DNA from: Phycisphaerales bacterium
GTDB taxonomy: Bacteria > Planctomycetota > Phycisphaerae > Phycisphaerales > UBA1924
Direction: 5' to 3'
Length of the DNA stretch: 39,959 nt
Assembly (NCBI GenBank): GCA_028284805.1
Contig: JANQQZ010000143.1
Coordinates: 1-39,959 of the forward strand
This document shows, piece by piece, positions 8,232 through 17,509 of this stretch (positions are counted from its first letter, which is position 1; each line of letters starts with the position of its first letter). Below the pieces are notes generated by a model, which saw only the letters and a program-made list of their open reading frames with translations, made no database searches and was not told the origin of the DNA. A program made the position numbers and the translations under genes.

Positions 8232-8885
8232 CCAGAAACGATCCTACCGGCGTCCGGGGGGCGAAGGATTCGATGTCAAAAAAGTTTCATGAAATCAACG
8301 AGAGGGCCCCTTGCAATCGATCCAGATGCTGATCCCTTCGGCAATGGCGTCGAGAGCAACCCCTTTCGTTGCGGGCATCCACGGGAACAACGGGTCGTGG
8401 TACCCCCTGACGTCAACACATGGATTCTGGGATCCACCCAAGGCGCCAACGGCTCGCAATGCCCGTTCCGATCTGCCACGGTTGGCCGCGCCAGTGGGGT
8501 TCGGCGCAGACACCGGGAAGTACCGAAGTACGCAGAGTGGGACACACGGCTCATCGTGAGTCTCGACGCGGCATCCTGGCGATAGTCCTCAGCAAGCGAT
8601 CGGCTCGTCGAATACGACAAGATCAAGGACCGCGTGATTCGATGCCGGATGGCTTAGAAGGCGCATCTGCCTCTGCCGACGTAGGGCAGATGCATGTGAT
8701 GCTGCCAAGGCTCTCGTCAATGACCTCCGGTCGCCCCATGCCGTGAGGTCGTACACCGGAAACTTACTGAAGAGTCTGAGTAGACCCTGGATGCCGGTCT
8801 CCCAACGGGAGTCAGTATCCTGTATGCTCTCGCTGCCGAGTTGCGGTGTGCCCGAGGCGATTGCTGCCCTGAAGGAGTGTGCCGG
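8232..8885. other. Long intergenic region without a convincing gene
   Basis: About 650 bp between divergently oriented genes. Several ORFs of 60-115 aa overlap on both strands (for example 8289-8585 plus and 8295-8513 minus), but none has a ribosome-binding site or a recognisable domain. The minus-strand translation near 8300-8420 (GYHDPLFPWMPATKGVALDA) reads somewhat like a real peptide, so a gene remnant is possible. Promoters for both flanking genes must lie here. No confident -35/-10 pair was found. Confidence 0.4.
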
Positions 8886-11800
8886 GTGATCGAATCGAGG
8901 GGACGCCTGCCGCACCGCCGTGCAAGCACGGTTCTCGTCGTCGCTGGCGCTGCCATGAGTGCAACGGCTGCGCACGCAGATATCTTCACGTGGCTCTACA
9001 TCGATCCGAATGATCCCAGTCTCGGGCGTATCGAGAGCACGATGCTCGCGCCGGATGGCGCGGGGCTCGTCGCCGGTCCCGAGGTGGACTGGTCCTATCT
9101 CGACCTGACCATGGCGTGGCTCCGCGATACTAATCTGAGCGACGCGTACTTCCGAGACACGGATTTCTCGCTGGCTGACTTCGGCGATGCAGACCTGACC
9201 GGTGCGGTGTTCCTCAGCACACCGATGGCAGGTGCCAGCTTTGCTGGTGCGATCGTGGCTGGTACTACGTTCGATCGGGCGACTGCCAACGGGTTTACGG
9301 CCGAGCAGCTCTACAGCACCGCCAGCTATCAGGCGGGCGATCTCCGTGGGATCAAGGTCAACTACAACGACATGACGGGATGGAACTTCGCAGGTCTCGA
9401 CCTCACGGGTGCCGCAACGTTTCAGTCCACGCTGACCGATGTCGATCTGAGCGACGCGGTGCTGACGGGGGCGTACCTTCGGTACTCCTCGTTGCAGGGT
9501 GCCGACCTGAGTGGTGCGGACCTTGGCAACGCGAGCCTGATCAGCGTTGATTTCACCGGCGCCGACCTCACGGGTGCGTCGATCACGAATGCGGCCTTTA
9601 CCGATCCGGTCGGGCTGACCGCTGAGCAGGTGTACAGCACACCGAACTATCAGGCCGGGGATCTGCGAGGCGTCGACTTCATCGGTCTCCGCGACGACTC
9701 GGGGACGGTGTGGAACCTCGCCGGCCAGGATCTGTCGGGTGGTTCGCTCCGCCAAGTCTGGCTGCCCAACGCGGATCTGACGGGCGCGAATCTGTCGGAC
9801 GTCTCGATGTACAGAGCGTGGCTCGAAGGAGCCAGCTTCCGTGACGCAACACTGACCGGCGCGTGGATGCAGGAAGGGCGGTTCGTCGGGTCGGACTTCC
9901 GAAACGCTCTGCTCGATGGTGCCGATCTCAGCTACGCGGACGTGACGGATGCTGACTTCACCAACGCATCGCTCGTCGGCGTTGATCTGAAATGGACAGA
10001 GTTTTCGGGCACCACGCTTACGGATACAGACCTGACCGGTGCCACTCTCGAGAGGACCGATCTCTCGGGCGCGACCGCGTTCGGCTTCACCGCGGATCAG
10101 CTGTACAGCACCGCGAGCTACCAAGACGGCGCTCTCCTGACCATGCAGCTTCGTAGCAACGACTTCTCGGGGTGGGTGTTCGACGGCATCGACATGACCG
10201 CATCGCGGTTCGATGACTCGGATCTGACGAACGCCAGCTTCGTCGGTGCCGACCTGACGTCGGCGTACCTCAACTGGACCACGCTCGCCGACGCGGACTT
10301 CACGGGCGCGACAATCGACAGGGCGGCCTTCCACTCGGTGACTGACGGCGGTTTCGCCGCCGACCAGTTCTACAGCACCGCGACCTACCAGTCGGGCGAC
10401 CTGAGCAACATGATCTTGACGGCGAACGACCTCACCGGCTGGAACTTCGCGGGCACAGACCTGACGTCTACAGATTTCTCGAGCAGCGATCTCACAGGAG
10501 CAGATTTCAGCGGCGCAACGCTCGAGCGGGCCCGGTTCGTATCCGCCAGCATGCCCAACGTAAATCTTGCGGGCGCGGACCTCACGAGCGCACGCTTCGA
10601 GAGCGCCGTGCTGTCCGGCGCCAATCTCGAGGGGGCATACCTCAGGAGTGTGTCCACAAGGTTGGCTGACTTGACCGGCGCGAACCTCGCGGGGGTGACC
10701 GGGCTGTATTGGTACGCCGGCGAAGCCGACTTCACCGATGCTTCGTTCGCGGGCGCCGACCTCACGCACGCGACGCTGAACAATGCAACACTGGCGAGCA
10801 CAGATTTTACCGGAGCCATACTCTACTGGACCGATCTGGTCTCTGTCACGGACTCTGGCTTTACGCCCGCCCAGCTGTACAGCACCGCGAGCTACCAAGC
10901 GGGGGATCTGCGGGGCGTCGATTTCTCATCGAACGATTTCATGGCTTGGGATTTCTCAGGCGTTGATCTCAGCAACGCGCGGTTCGCGGGTGCGACTCTG
11001 GCACAGACGAGCTTTGCGAATGCGAATCTGACTGATGCAACCCTTGATGCGGCGTCCTTGGCGGACACGGACTTCACGGGAGCAACGATTGCCGGGAGCA
11101 AGCTCGGTGGCGTGACGGCGTTGGGCTTCACCGCGAACCAGCTCTACAGCACCGCAAGCTATCAGGCGGGCGATCTCAGCGGCGTGCGGCTCACGGGCAA
11201 CGATCTGACAGGCTGGAACTTCGCGGGTCAGAACGCGACCGGTGCCTGGTTCAAGGATTCGACCCTTCCGGGCGCGAACTTCGCAGGCGCAGCACTCGAT
11301 GGCACGAACTTCGAGAATGCTGATCTGAGCGGCGCGGACCTGTCCGGGGGTTCCCTTGTCGGGACGAACGCCTACGCGGCGAATCTCACGGGCGCGGATC
11401 TGCGTTCGACGGACCTCACCAATGCAAGGCTCCAATCCGGCATCCTGCGCCAGGTCGATTTCTCAGGAGCCGACCTCACCGGGGCCTCTCTGGCAGCCAG
11501 CGAGCTGCACGGTGCGGATTTCACCGGGGCGGTGCTCGCGCACGCGTCGTTCTACGACACCCGGTACAACGGGTTCCACCGCGACATGATCTACAACTCC
11601 GCGAGCTATCAGGCCGGCGAACTCCCGGGCATCAACCTCGGTCAGATCTATCTGGCGGGCATGGAGCTTGGAGGGCTCAACCTTGCTGGGGCAAACTTCT
11701 ATCGAAGCGATCTCGACTACGCGGTACTCGCCGGTTCGGACCTGAGCGGTGCCGACTTCGAGCGCGCCGATCTGCGGCATGCCGATCTGACGAACGCGGA

Positions 11801-14072
11801 TCTCTCCGGTGTTTCATTCAGAGATGCGGTTATGTCGGGCACCGACCTTTCGGGAGCCAGTATCGCAGGTGCCAGCTTCTACTCCGTGACCTTCTTTGAT
11901 CCTCAGCTGGTGTACAGCACGGCAAGCTATCAGAACGGAGACCTGCGTGGTGTCGACTTGAGTGCGCTGCACGATGTCGACATCTGGGACTTTTCAGGGC
12001 AGGACATGACCGGCGCAAGATTGTCCGGATCGCACGTTCGCGACTCGGACCTCCGCGGCACGAACCTGACGAACGCTTCGATGCCGTACATCCGTCTGCA
12101 TCGCAGCGATCTGACGAACGCGAATCTGACCGACGCCAATCTGAACGAATCACACTTGGGTTACGCGATCCTCCGCGATGCGGAGCTCACCGACGCGTCT
12201 CTCCGAGAAGCGGATCTCACGGGCGTTGATCTGACCGGGTCGCATGCGCCCTCTCTGTACGCGCCTGACGCGATTTTTGACAGTGCGAATCTGACGGACG
12301 TCGTCGCTTCAGGTTCCTATCTCGATGCCGCCGATTTCACCGACGCGGTGCTCACCGGAACAGACTTCGCGGACACACGGCTCACGGATGCTGTGTTCAC
12401 GGGCGCCGATCTGACAGGGGCCGTCCTGCTCAACGCCAACTTGCAGTCGACGACCGACTCCGGCTTCACCGCGAACCAGCTCTACAGCACCGCGAGCCAC
12501 CAAGACGGTGTGCTGGGCGCGGTCAATCTGCGAGACAACGACCTCGCCGGCTGGAGCTTCGCCGGTCAGATGCTTGTGGACGCCAGACTGGATGACTCCG
12601 TGCTGACGAACGCGTCGTTCAACGGCGCGGATCTGACAGGCGTCGATCTCTCCGACTCACGGCTCGCGGGTGCGGACTTTGCCGGTGCGATCATCGCCCA
12701 GGCGTCCTTGGTGGGAACCACAGAGTTCGGCTTCTCAGCTCAGCAGTTGTACAGCACCGCGAGCTACCAGTCGGGCGATCTCGCTGACATCGTGCTCAGT
12801 CAGAACGACCTGTCTGGCTGGGATCTTTCGAATCAGAATCTCGCCGGGGCGGATCTGTCCTATTCGGACATCGCGGGTGCGGATCTGAGCGGGTCGAGCA
12901 TCGAGGGCGTGAACCTCACTCGGTCCTCGGGCTCGGGCACAGGTCTCACGGCCGGGCAGATCTACAGCACCGCGAGCTATCAGTCCGGGTCGCTGCGAGG
13001 CGTCAACCTCAGGCAGCAGGACCTGTCCGGGTGGGACTTGTCGGGTCTCGATCTGACCGACGCCAACTTCAATTCAGCGGCACTGGTCGGTACTGACTTC
13101 ACCGATGCCGTCATCAGCGGCGCGAACCTCAGCGCGACGGGTGATGCCGGTATCTCTGTCGAGCAGCTGCGCAGCACTCGGAGCTACCAAGACAAGAATC
13201 TCCGTGGTGTCGAGTTTGGTCAGAACGCCCTTGGTGTACTGGATCTCACCGACTTTGATCTCGCGAGTACGTATCTGAAGTATCTCGACATCACCGGGTT
13301 CAACTTCTCTGGCACTCGCCTCCACGAGGCCTACTTCAACAGCAGGCAAACGCTCGATGACTCGAACGGCATGTCTTTCCGTCACGCGGATCTCCGCGGC
13401 GCGAGAGCCCACCACTATGGCGTGAGCCTTGACGGCGTGCACAAGAACGTCATTGATTCGAAGGGCACGCTCGAAGCGTTCCATCTAGGGAGCGGTGAGA
13501 CCATTCGGCTCTGGGACTACAACCCGGTCAAGAACCCCACCCAGATCGATATCGTTGTTCACGATTCGTTCGACATGGAGACGGGCAGCACGCTCGACGT
13601 TGTCTTTGAAGACAGCGAGTGGAGCAGCACCATCCACTTCGAGAGCGAGGCACCCGGTGCGATTTTCCGCCCGAGTCTCGCGGGCACCCTTGCGCTAGCC
13701 TTCGATCCGAGTCTGACTAAGGCGGATCTCCGTGCGATGCGCGACGTGAGCTTCCAGCTGTTCGACTGGTCCAACGCCTCGCCGATCGGTTGGTTCGATG
13801 CGATCACCTACGACGGCTTCGGTTGGTTCGAGACGACGGATCTCGCGACGCTCGGCACCGTGACCTACCGCCTCAGACCGGCGGAAGCGCTCGGGGTCTA
13901 CGGCGTCATCGGCATCGACTCGCCTGGTCCTCGCCTCGACTCGGCCGACCCACACGGTACGGTTCGAACCGGCGGTCGAGTTCCCGCTCCGGGAGCCGTT
14001 TCGGCGCTCGCATGTGCCGCCTTGGTCGTGTCGAGACGCCGCCGTGTCGGATTCGCGAACAGACCGAACTGA
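8886..14072 (+). CDS. Giant secreted pentapeptide-repeat protein with PEP-CTERM-like tail
   Basis: 1728 aa from the GTG at 8886, chosen because GAAGGAG at 8871-8877 is 8 bases upstream. A TTG at 8841 is the longer alternative. An N-terminal signal (HRRASTVLVVAGAAMSATAAHA) is followed by ~1450 residues dominated by A(D/N)Lxx pentapeptides such as GADLTGASLTNA, which in known families fold as a right-handed quadrilateral beta-helix. Twelve copies of a second module interrupt them (listed separately). After about residue 1490 the repeat gives way to a beta-rich globular region (IDIVVHDSFDMETGSTLDVVFEDSEW ... FDAITYDGFGWFETTDL). The last residues, VPAPGAVSALACAALVVSRRRR, are a Pro-x-Pro-Gly box, a hydrophobic helix and an Arg cluster, as in PEP-CTERM sorting tails. 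Probably surface or extracellular, structural or adhesive. No enzyme motif is seen. Confidence 0.93.
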   Translation: MIESRGRLPHRRASTVLVVAGAAMSATAAHADIFTWLYIDPNDPSLGRIESTMLAPDGAGLVAGPEVDWSYLDLTMAWLRDTNLSDAYFRDTDFSLADFGDADLTGAVFLSTPMAGASFAGAIVAGTTFDRATANGFTAEQLYSTASYQAGDLRGIKVNYNDMTGWNFAGLDLTGAATFQSTLTDVDLSDAVLTGAYLRYSSLQGADLSGADLGNASLISVDFTGADLTGASITNAAFTDPVGLTAEQVYSTPNYQAGDLRGVDFIGLRDDSGTVWNLAGQDLSGGSLRQVWLPNADLTGANLSDVSMYRAWLEGASFRDATLTGAWMQEGRFVGSDFRNALLDGADLSYADVTDADFTNASLVGVDLKWTEFSGTTLTDTDLTGATLERTDLSGATAFGFTADQLYSTASYQDGALLTMQLRSNDFSGWVFDGIDMTASRFDDSDLTNASFVGADLTSAYLNWTTLADADFTGATIDRAAFHSVTDGGFAADQFYSTATYQSGDLSNMILTANDLTGWNFAGTDLTSTDFSSSDLTGADFSGATLERARFVSASMPNVNLAGADLTSARFESAVLSGANLEGAYLRSVSTRLADLTGANLAGVTGLYWYAGEADFTDASFAGADLTHATLNNATLASTDFTGAILYWTDLVSVTDSGFTPAQLYSTASYQAGDLRGVDFSSNDFMAWDFSGVDLSNARFAGATLAQTSFANANLTDATLDAASLADTDFTGATIAGSKLGGVTALGFTANQLYSTASYQAGDLSGVRLTGNDLTGWNFAGQNATGAWFKDSTLPGANFAGAALDGTNFENADLSGADLSGGSLVGTNAYAANLTGADLRSTDLTNARLQSGILRQVDFSGADLTGASLAASELHGADFTGAVLAHASFYDTRYNGFHRDMIYNSASYQAGELPGINLGQIYLAGMELGGLNLAGANFYRSDLDYAVLAGSDLSGADFERADLRHADLTNADLSGVSFRDAVMSGTDLSGASIAGASFYSVTFFDPQLVYSTASYQNGDLRGVDLSALHDVDIWDFSGQDMTGARLSGSHVRDSDLRGTNLTNASMPYIRLHRSDLTNANLTDANLNESHLGYAILRDAELTDASLREADLTGVDLTGSHAPSLYAPDAIFDSANLTDVVASGSYLDAADFTDAVLTGTDFADTRLTDAVFTGADLTGAVLLNANLQSTTDSGFTANQLYSTASHQDGVLGAVNLRDNDLAGWSFAGQMLVDARLDDSVLTNASFNGADLTGVDLSDSRLAGADFAGAIIAQASLVGTTEFGFSAQQLYSTASYQSGDLADIVLSQNDLSGWDLSNQNLAGADLSYSDIAGADLSGSSIEGVNLTRSSGSGTGLTAGQIYSTASYQSGSLRGVNLRQQDLSGWDLSGLDLTDANFNSAALVGTDFTDAVISGANLSATGDAGISVEQLRSTRSYQDKNLRGVEFGQNALGVLDLTDFDLASTYLKYLDITGFNFSGTRLHEAYFNSRQTLDDSNGMSFRHADLRGARAHHYGVSLDGVHKNVIDSKGTLEAFHLGSGETIRLWDYNPVKNPTQIDIVVHDSFDMETGSTLDVVFEDSEWSSTIHFESEAPGAIFRPSLAGTLALAFDPSLTKADLRAMRDVSFQLFDWSNASPIGWFDAITYDGFGWFETTDLATLGTVTYRLRPAEALGVYGVIGIDSPGPRLDSADPHGTVRTGGRVPAPGAVSALACAALVVSRRRRVGFANRPN
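9312..13190 (+). repeat. Twelve 'QLYSTASYQ...GWNFAG' modules inside the pentapeptide protein
   Basis: Copies begin (codon for Tyr, or the equivalent Arg in the last) at 9312, 9633, 10104, 10371, 10878, 11145, 11592, 11913, 12483, 12750, 12963 and 13170. A typical copy reads GFTAEQLYSTASYQAGDL, then about 11 variable residues, then GWNFAG and a return to pentapeptides. Spacings in residues are 107, 157, 89, 169, 89, 149, 107, 190, 89, 71 and 69. The DNA of the copies is similar but not identical (recurrent core ctctacagcaccgc), so this is an old protein-level repeat, not a CRISPR or recent duplication. Confidence 0.92.
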
Positions 14073-14476
14073 TCCGCGACATCTGGTCACGCCTGGACGC
14101 GACAAGCAGGATTCGTCACGAAGTCATCGTTGTCACCCGAATCTGACTTGATCTCGGGGCGAGCGAATACCGCTGCCCAAGGTGAACGGCGCATCGAGGT
14201 ATTGCAGCCTTGTTCGCGTGGCACACCCCTTCGCAAACGACATAGGCTTCGGACTGCCTACACGACCCGAAGCCTCTGAAGTGAATAGCGGGGGCCTCAT
14301 AAGATGGGTTGGCGATGCGGAAGAGAGCCCATCCGGGCTGGGCCCGGCAAGTTGTTGTTGCCCGATGTGTCCGGGCTTCGAGCCAATCGAACGAGCTTCA
14401 TACGATCATGCTTCCGGTTCGGCTGTCCTATCGCAGACGTTGGATATCGCGCATATCCGTTTCCCCGGACCGATCA
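14073..14476. other. Intergenic region between convergent genes
   Basis: About 400 bp between the pentapeptide gene and the kinase gene. Apart from the inverted repeat at 14244-14275 I see no gene. A plus-strand ORF (14182-14556) runs through but has no recognisable domain or ribosome-binding site, and it overlaps the kinase gene's 3' end. Confidence 0.4.
14244..14275. terminator. Candidate hairpin between convergent genes
   Basis: A perfect 9-bp inverted repeat, AGGCTTCGG (14244-14252) and CCGAAGCCT (14267-14275), with a 14-nt loop. It lies 171 bp after the pentapeptide gene stop and 201 bp beyond the kinase gene stop. Neither side has a T tract, so it is not a classical intrinsic terminator. 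It may act in both directions or merely stabilise transcript ends. Confidence 0.35.
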
Positions 14477-16669
14477 TCAACGGTCTGCGTCACTCGTTTC
14501 ACCATCTTGACTCGAATCCGTGCTGGATTTCGCTTGGAAGAAGGGAACGCCGGTAGCGACGGGGCCCCATGTGCGCGGCATGGTGAGGCCCCATGTGTCC
14601 AGCTGGACGTGCCACGCGTCGTGAGGAACCCATTTCGAGTCGGGACGCCCCGTCGCGGGATCGAGGGCCCAACTGCGCGTCGCGGTGGCGGCTTCTTCCG
14701 CCTTGCTCAATTCCACTTGGAACATGAGCTGGTCTCGATCCGGGGTGGGAAAGTGGATCGAGCGCGGCGACGTGGTGTATCCCCCGGGTACGGCTGGCAG
14801 CGCGAGGTACCAAGCGACGTCGTTCGTGGCATCGGCGTCGCGGGTGAGAAAGCCGGTGCGGCGCTCGCCGAGGACCGGGTCGATCGCGAGGACAGTGACG
14901 ACGTTTCGCGCGTGCGGATCGCTCCCGGGCAGCGCGGATCGGTCGGGGCGGTTGTTGAACGCGGCGGCGATGATCCGGCGGCGATCCGGGTCCCAGAGGA
15001 GTTTGTTGATGAACCCCGCATTCCAAGTTTCGTAGAGCACCTCGTCGGGCGTCTCGCCCGCGCTCGTCCTGCCGTAGACGCGGATGCGCGTGGGAAAGTT
15101 TCGCCAGTTCTGTTCTGCGACGATGATCTCATGCCCTGGGTGTTCCGCAAAGACATCGGCCACGGTAAACGCTCGGGAAGCGGCACCTGCCCGTTCGTCG
15201 GCCTCGTTGTAGGGAGGTATGGTCGAAGTTGCCATTCTCTCATCCGACTCCCAGATCGGGGCACCCGGCGCGTCGATGTTGTAGAGGCGCAGCTGCATCA
15301 CCTGGTCTGCGCTGCTCTTGTGCAGCACGAGGATCTGTCGAGTTGATGTCGTTTGACCGGGAGTAAGGAGAACGATCTGCGATCCGCGCTGCGTGTGCTT
15401 GTCGTGCGTCAGGCCTTCGTAGGTGTGCAGCACAAGCCCGCTGCGGCTGAGCAGCTTCCCGGTGCTGGTCGCCTGATCGAACGCGACCCGGTTGGGCTGG
15501 AGTACGTACCACTGCACCCAGAGCCACGATGTCAACAGCGTGGCGATGAAGACTGTGATACTGACGGCGGTCGTCCACAGCAGCGTGTGCCGACGGATCC
15601 ATCGGATGGCCCGACTTCGGCGCTCGCTGGCGATGGCCGAGACCGTATCGCCCTCGAGCAGCGCGAGCAAGTCAGTGCGCAGCGCGTCGGCAGTCGGGTA
15701 GCGGGCGCCGGGCGTCGGCGCAAGGGACTTCATGACGATCGCATCGAGACCGCGCGAGACCGAGGGGTTTCGGCTGCGTGGGCGAGCGGGCGGAACTTGG
15801 TTGATGGTGTGGAGCATCTCTCGGTAGTCCATACCGTCAAAATCATGCGGCGGGTGGCCGGTGAGCAGTTCGTAGAGCAAGGTGCCGAGCGAGTAGACAT
15901 CCGAAACTGCCGACGCAGCGGCGCGTCCGCCGGCCGCCTGCTCGGGGGCCATGTAGGCGAGCGTGCCGAGCTGCTGACCGGGGCCGGTCATGGTGGTCTC
16001 GGTGACGCCTAGCTCGGTAGCCCGCGCGACACCGAAGTCGATGATTCTCGGCTTCCCGTCGCTGCTCACGAGGATGTTGGACGGCTTGAGATCGAGGTGA
16101 TGCACGCCTCTGCCGTGCGCTGTCTGCACGATACGGGCCACTTCGGCGATGAGTCGGGCGCGCTCGTCGGTAGTGCTCGCATGCAAATCGGCCCAGTCGG
16201 TGAGCGTCCAGGCGTCGGCGACGAGTTCCATCGCGAAGTAGGCGGTCTGTCCGAGGTTCTGGTCGCCTCCGCGTCGCACCTCGGCGACGCCGAAGTCGAG
16301 CACGCGGACGATACCGGGATCGTCGAGTCGGCGGATGAGATCGAACTCGCGACGGAAGCGGCGAACGGCGCACTCGTTTGATGCCTTGGGCAGCTTGAGC
16401 GCGGCCCTCCCGCTGGTGCGCGTGTCTGAGGCGCTGAAGACGACGCCCATCCCGCCCGTGCCGAGTGGGGCATTGACTCGGTACGGCCCGACGCGATCGC
16501 CCGCGCGGATGCTTGAGATGAGCGCCCATGGCGCATCGAGATCGTCTGCGAAGCCGTGCGAGTCGGAGGCGGCGATCTCTTCGAGGAGCTGCTTCATGCC
16601 CACCGGAACGACGTGGCGCTCGGGATCGGGGTTTTGCCCATCAGGCCTGTTGGGTATGCTGCTCGCCAT
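14477..16669 (-). CDS. Membrane Ser/Thr protein kinase with extracytoplasmic sensor-like domain
   Basis: 730 aa from the ATG at 16669. Other starts are a GTG at 16684 and an ATG at 16597 (MKQLLEEIA), which has GGTGGG just upstream and would leave room for a promoter. In 16669 numbering, the PknB-type kinase domain has the glycine loop GTGGMG (70-75 region), ATP-binding Lys92 in ALKLPK, catalytic loop HLDLKPSN (191-198; Leu where Arg is usual), DFG (211-213) and APE (241-243). One membrane helix (~362-385, LLWTTAVSITVFIATLLTSWLW) separates it from a ~345-residue outer domain of unknown fold rich in Trp, Tyr and beta-type sequence. Role inferred: phosphorylation signalling that responds to an extracytoplasmic cue. 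It is divergent from and abuts a sigma-factor gene, a pairing known in planctomycetes. Confidence 0.93.
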   Translation of the reverse strand: MASSIPNRPDGQNPDPERHVVPVGMKQLLEEIAASDSHGFADDLDAPWALISSIRAGDRVGPYRVNAPLGTGGMGVVFSASDTRTSGRAALKLPKASNECAVRRFRREFDLIRRLDDPGIVRVLDFGVAEVRRGGDQNLGQTAYFAMELVADAWTLTDWADLHASTTDERARLIAEVARIVQTAHGRGVHHLDLKPSNILVSSDGKPRIIDFGVARATELGVTETTMTGPGQQLGTLAYMAPEQAAGGRAAASAVSDVYSLGTLLYELLTGHPPHDFDGMDYREMLHTINQVPPARPRSRNPSVSRGLDAIVMKSLAPTPGARYPTADALRTDLLALLEGDTVSAIASERRSRAIRWIRRHTLLWTTAVSITVFIATLLTSWLWVQWYVLQPNRVAFDQATSTGKLLSRSGLVLHTYEGLTHDKHTQRGSQIVLLTPGQTTSTRQILVLHKSSADQVMQLRLYNIDAPGAPIWESDERMATSTIPPYNEADERAGAASRAFTVADVFAEHPGHEIIVAEQNWRNFPTRIRVYGRTSAGETPDEVLYETWNAGFINKLLWDPDRRRIIAAAFNNRPDRSALPGSDPHARNVVTVLAIDPVLGERRTGFLTRDADATNDVAWYLALPAVPGGYTTSPRSIHFPTPDRDQLMFQVELSKAEEAATATRSWALDPATGRPDSKWVPHDAWHVQLDTWGLTMPRTWGPVATGVPFFQAKSSTDSSQDGETSDADR

Positions 16670-17303
16670 GCAGTCTCCTGGCACAGGCCATGCATTCGAC
16701 TCGACGCGGTGGACGCTGCTTCGTGAGGCCGACAGCCCGGAGGGCCTGGCGGAGTTGCTGGGCGTCTACCGGCCGCCGATCTACGGCTTCTTCCGGCGTC
16801 GCGGCTTCGACACAGCGACCGCGGACGACCTGACGCAGGACTTCGTTGATCGGATCGTCATTGGAAAGCAACTCGCCGGCCGCGTCAAGCCCGGGCCGAA
16901 CAGTCGGTTTCGGAGATACCTGCTGCGGTGCCTTCAGAACTTCATCGCCGAGCACCATCGGTCGGCGACGGCACGCCGCGACAAGCTGTCCCGCCCGCTC
17001 GGCGATGGGTGCGTCGACGCGGTGGAACCGGATTCGGACGCCGCGGAGCAGTTCGAGCGCGACTTCGACGCGACGACGCTCAAGCTGGTGGTGGACCAGA
17101 TGGAGCACGAGTGGTCGAGCGGCAGGCACGCCAGGGACTGGGAAGCGTTCCGCCACCTGAAGCTGCTGCCGCTGACCGGTGGCGTTCAGCCGACGCCGGC
17201 GGAGGTGGCTGCGAGGCTGGGGATGACGCGCCGCGAGGTGTACGCTGCGTGCGACCGCGTCAAGGCTGAATTGCAAGAGCGGCTGGCGAAACTGATGGGG
17301 TGA
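16668..17303 (+). CDS. ECF-like RNA polymerase sigma factor, planctomycete type
   Basis: 211 aa from the ATG at 16668; an in-frame ATG at 16656 adds four residues (MLLA). Region 2 reads FDSTRWTLL ... LLGVYRPPIYGFFRRRGFDTATADDLTQDFVDRIV, where DDLTQDFV matches the conserved region-2 motif that contacts core polymerase. An acidic linker (GCVDAVEPDSDAAEQFERDFD) follows. Region 4 ends in PTPAEVAARLGMTRREVYAACDRVKAELQERL, a helix-turn-helix for -35 recognition. There is no anti-sigma gene nearby. The divergent Ser/Thr kinase is the likely controller, as described for planctomycete ECF groups linked to kinases. Its target promoters cannot be deduced here. Confidence 0.9.
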   Translation: MQSPGTGHAFDSTRWTLLREADSPEGLAELLGVYRPPIYGFFRRRGFDTATADDLTQDFVDRIVIGKQLAGRVKPGPNSRFRRYLLRCLQNFIAEHHRSATARRDKLSRPLGDGCVDAVEPDSDAAEQFERDFDATTLKLVVDQMEHEWSSGRHARDWEAFRHLKLLPLTGGVQPTPAEVAARLGMTRREVYAACDRVKAELQERLAKLMG

Positions 17304-17509
17304 TCGCCGGGCGCGTGTGTTGGCTCTTGGAGTGTTCATGCCAAAGGCGGAGCCGAGCGTCAGCCCGGCCCCGTCGGAGGAGAATATGAAGAGCTAGTGA
17401 CCGCGGATGTTCTGAGCCGAGAGCTCGGTTGGCCGCGCCGCCAGCACGCTCGCTTCGCCTTGAGCTCGTCTGTGTTCGCCATACACGGTGTTTGTCGCCT
17501 TCGCCGGGC

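Noticed and set aside
8232-8290. TTGACA on the minus strand as a promoter for the 413-aa gene
   Set aside because: The only -10-like box (TAGGAT) is 27 bp away, too far for a sigma70 promoter.
8589-10898. 769-aa minus-strand ORF with Arg/Val/Glu/Gly-rich repeats
   Set aside because: It is the antisense image of the pentapeptide repeats: the periodic codons of the plus-strand gene leave the opposite frame open. No signal, domain or ribosome-binding site.
9290-13200. Regularly recurring DNA words (ctctacagcaccgc) considered as CRISPR or tandem DNA repeat
   Set aside because: The repeats are in frame, imperfect, unevenly spaced and encode protein modules; there are no uniform spacers and no cas genes.
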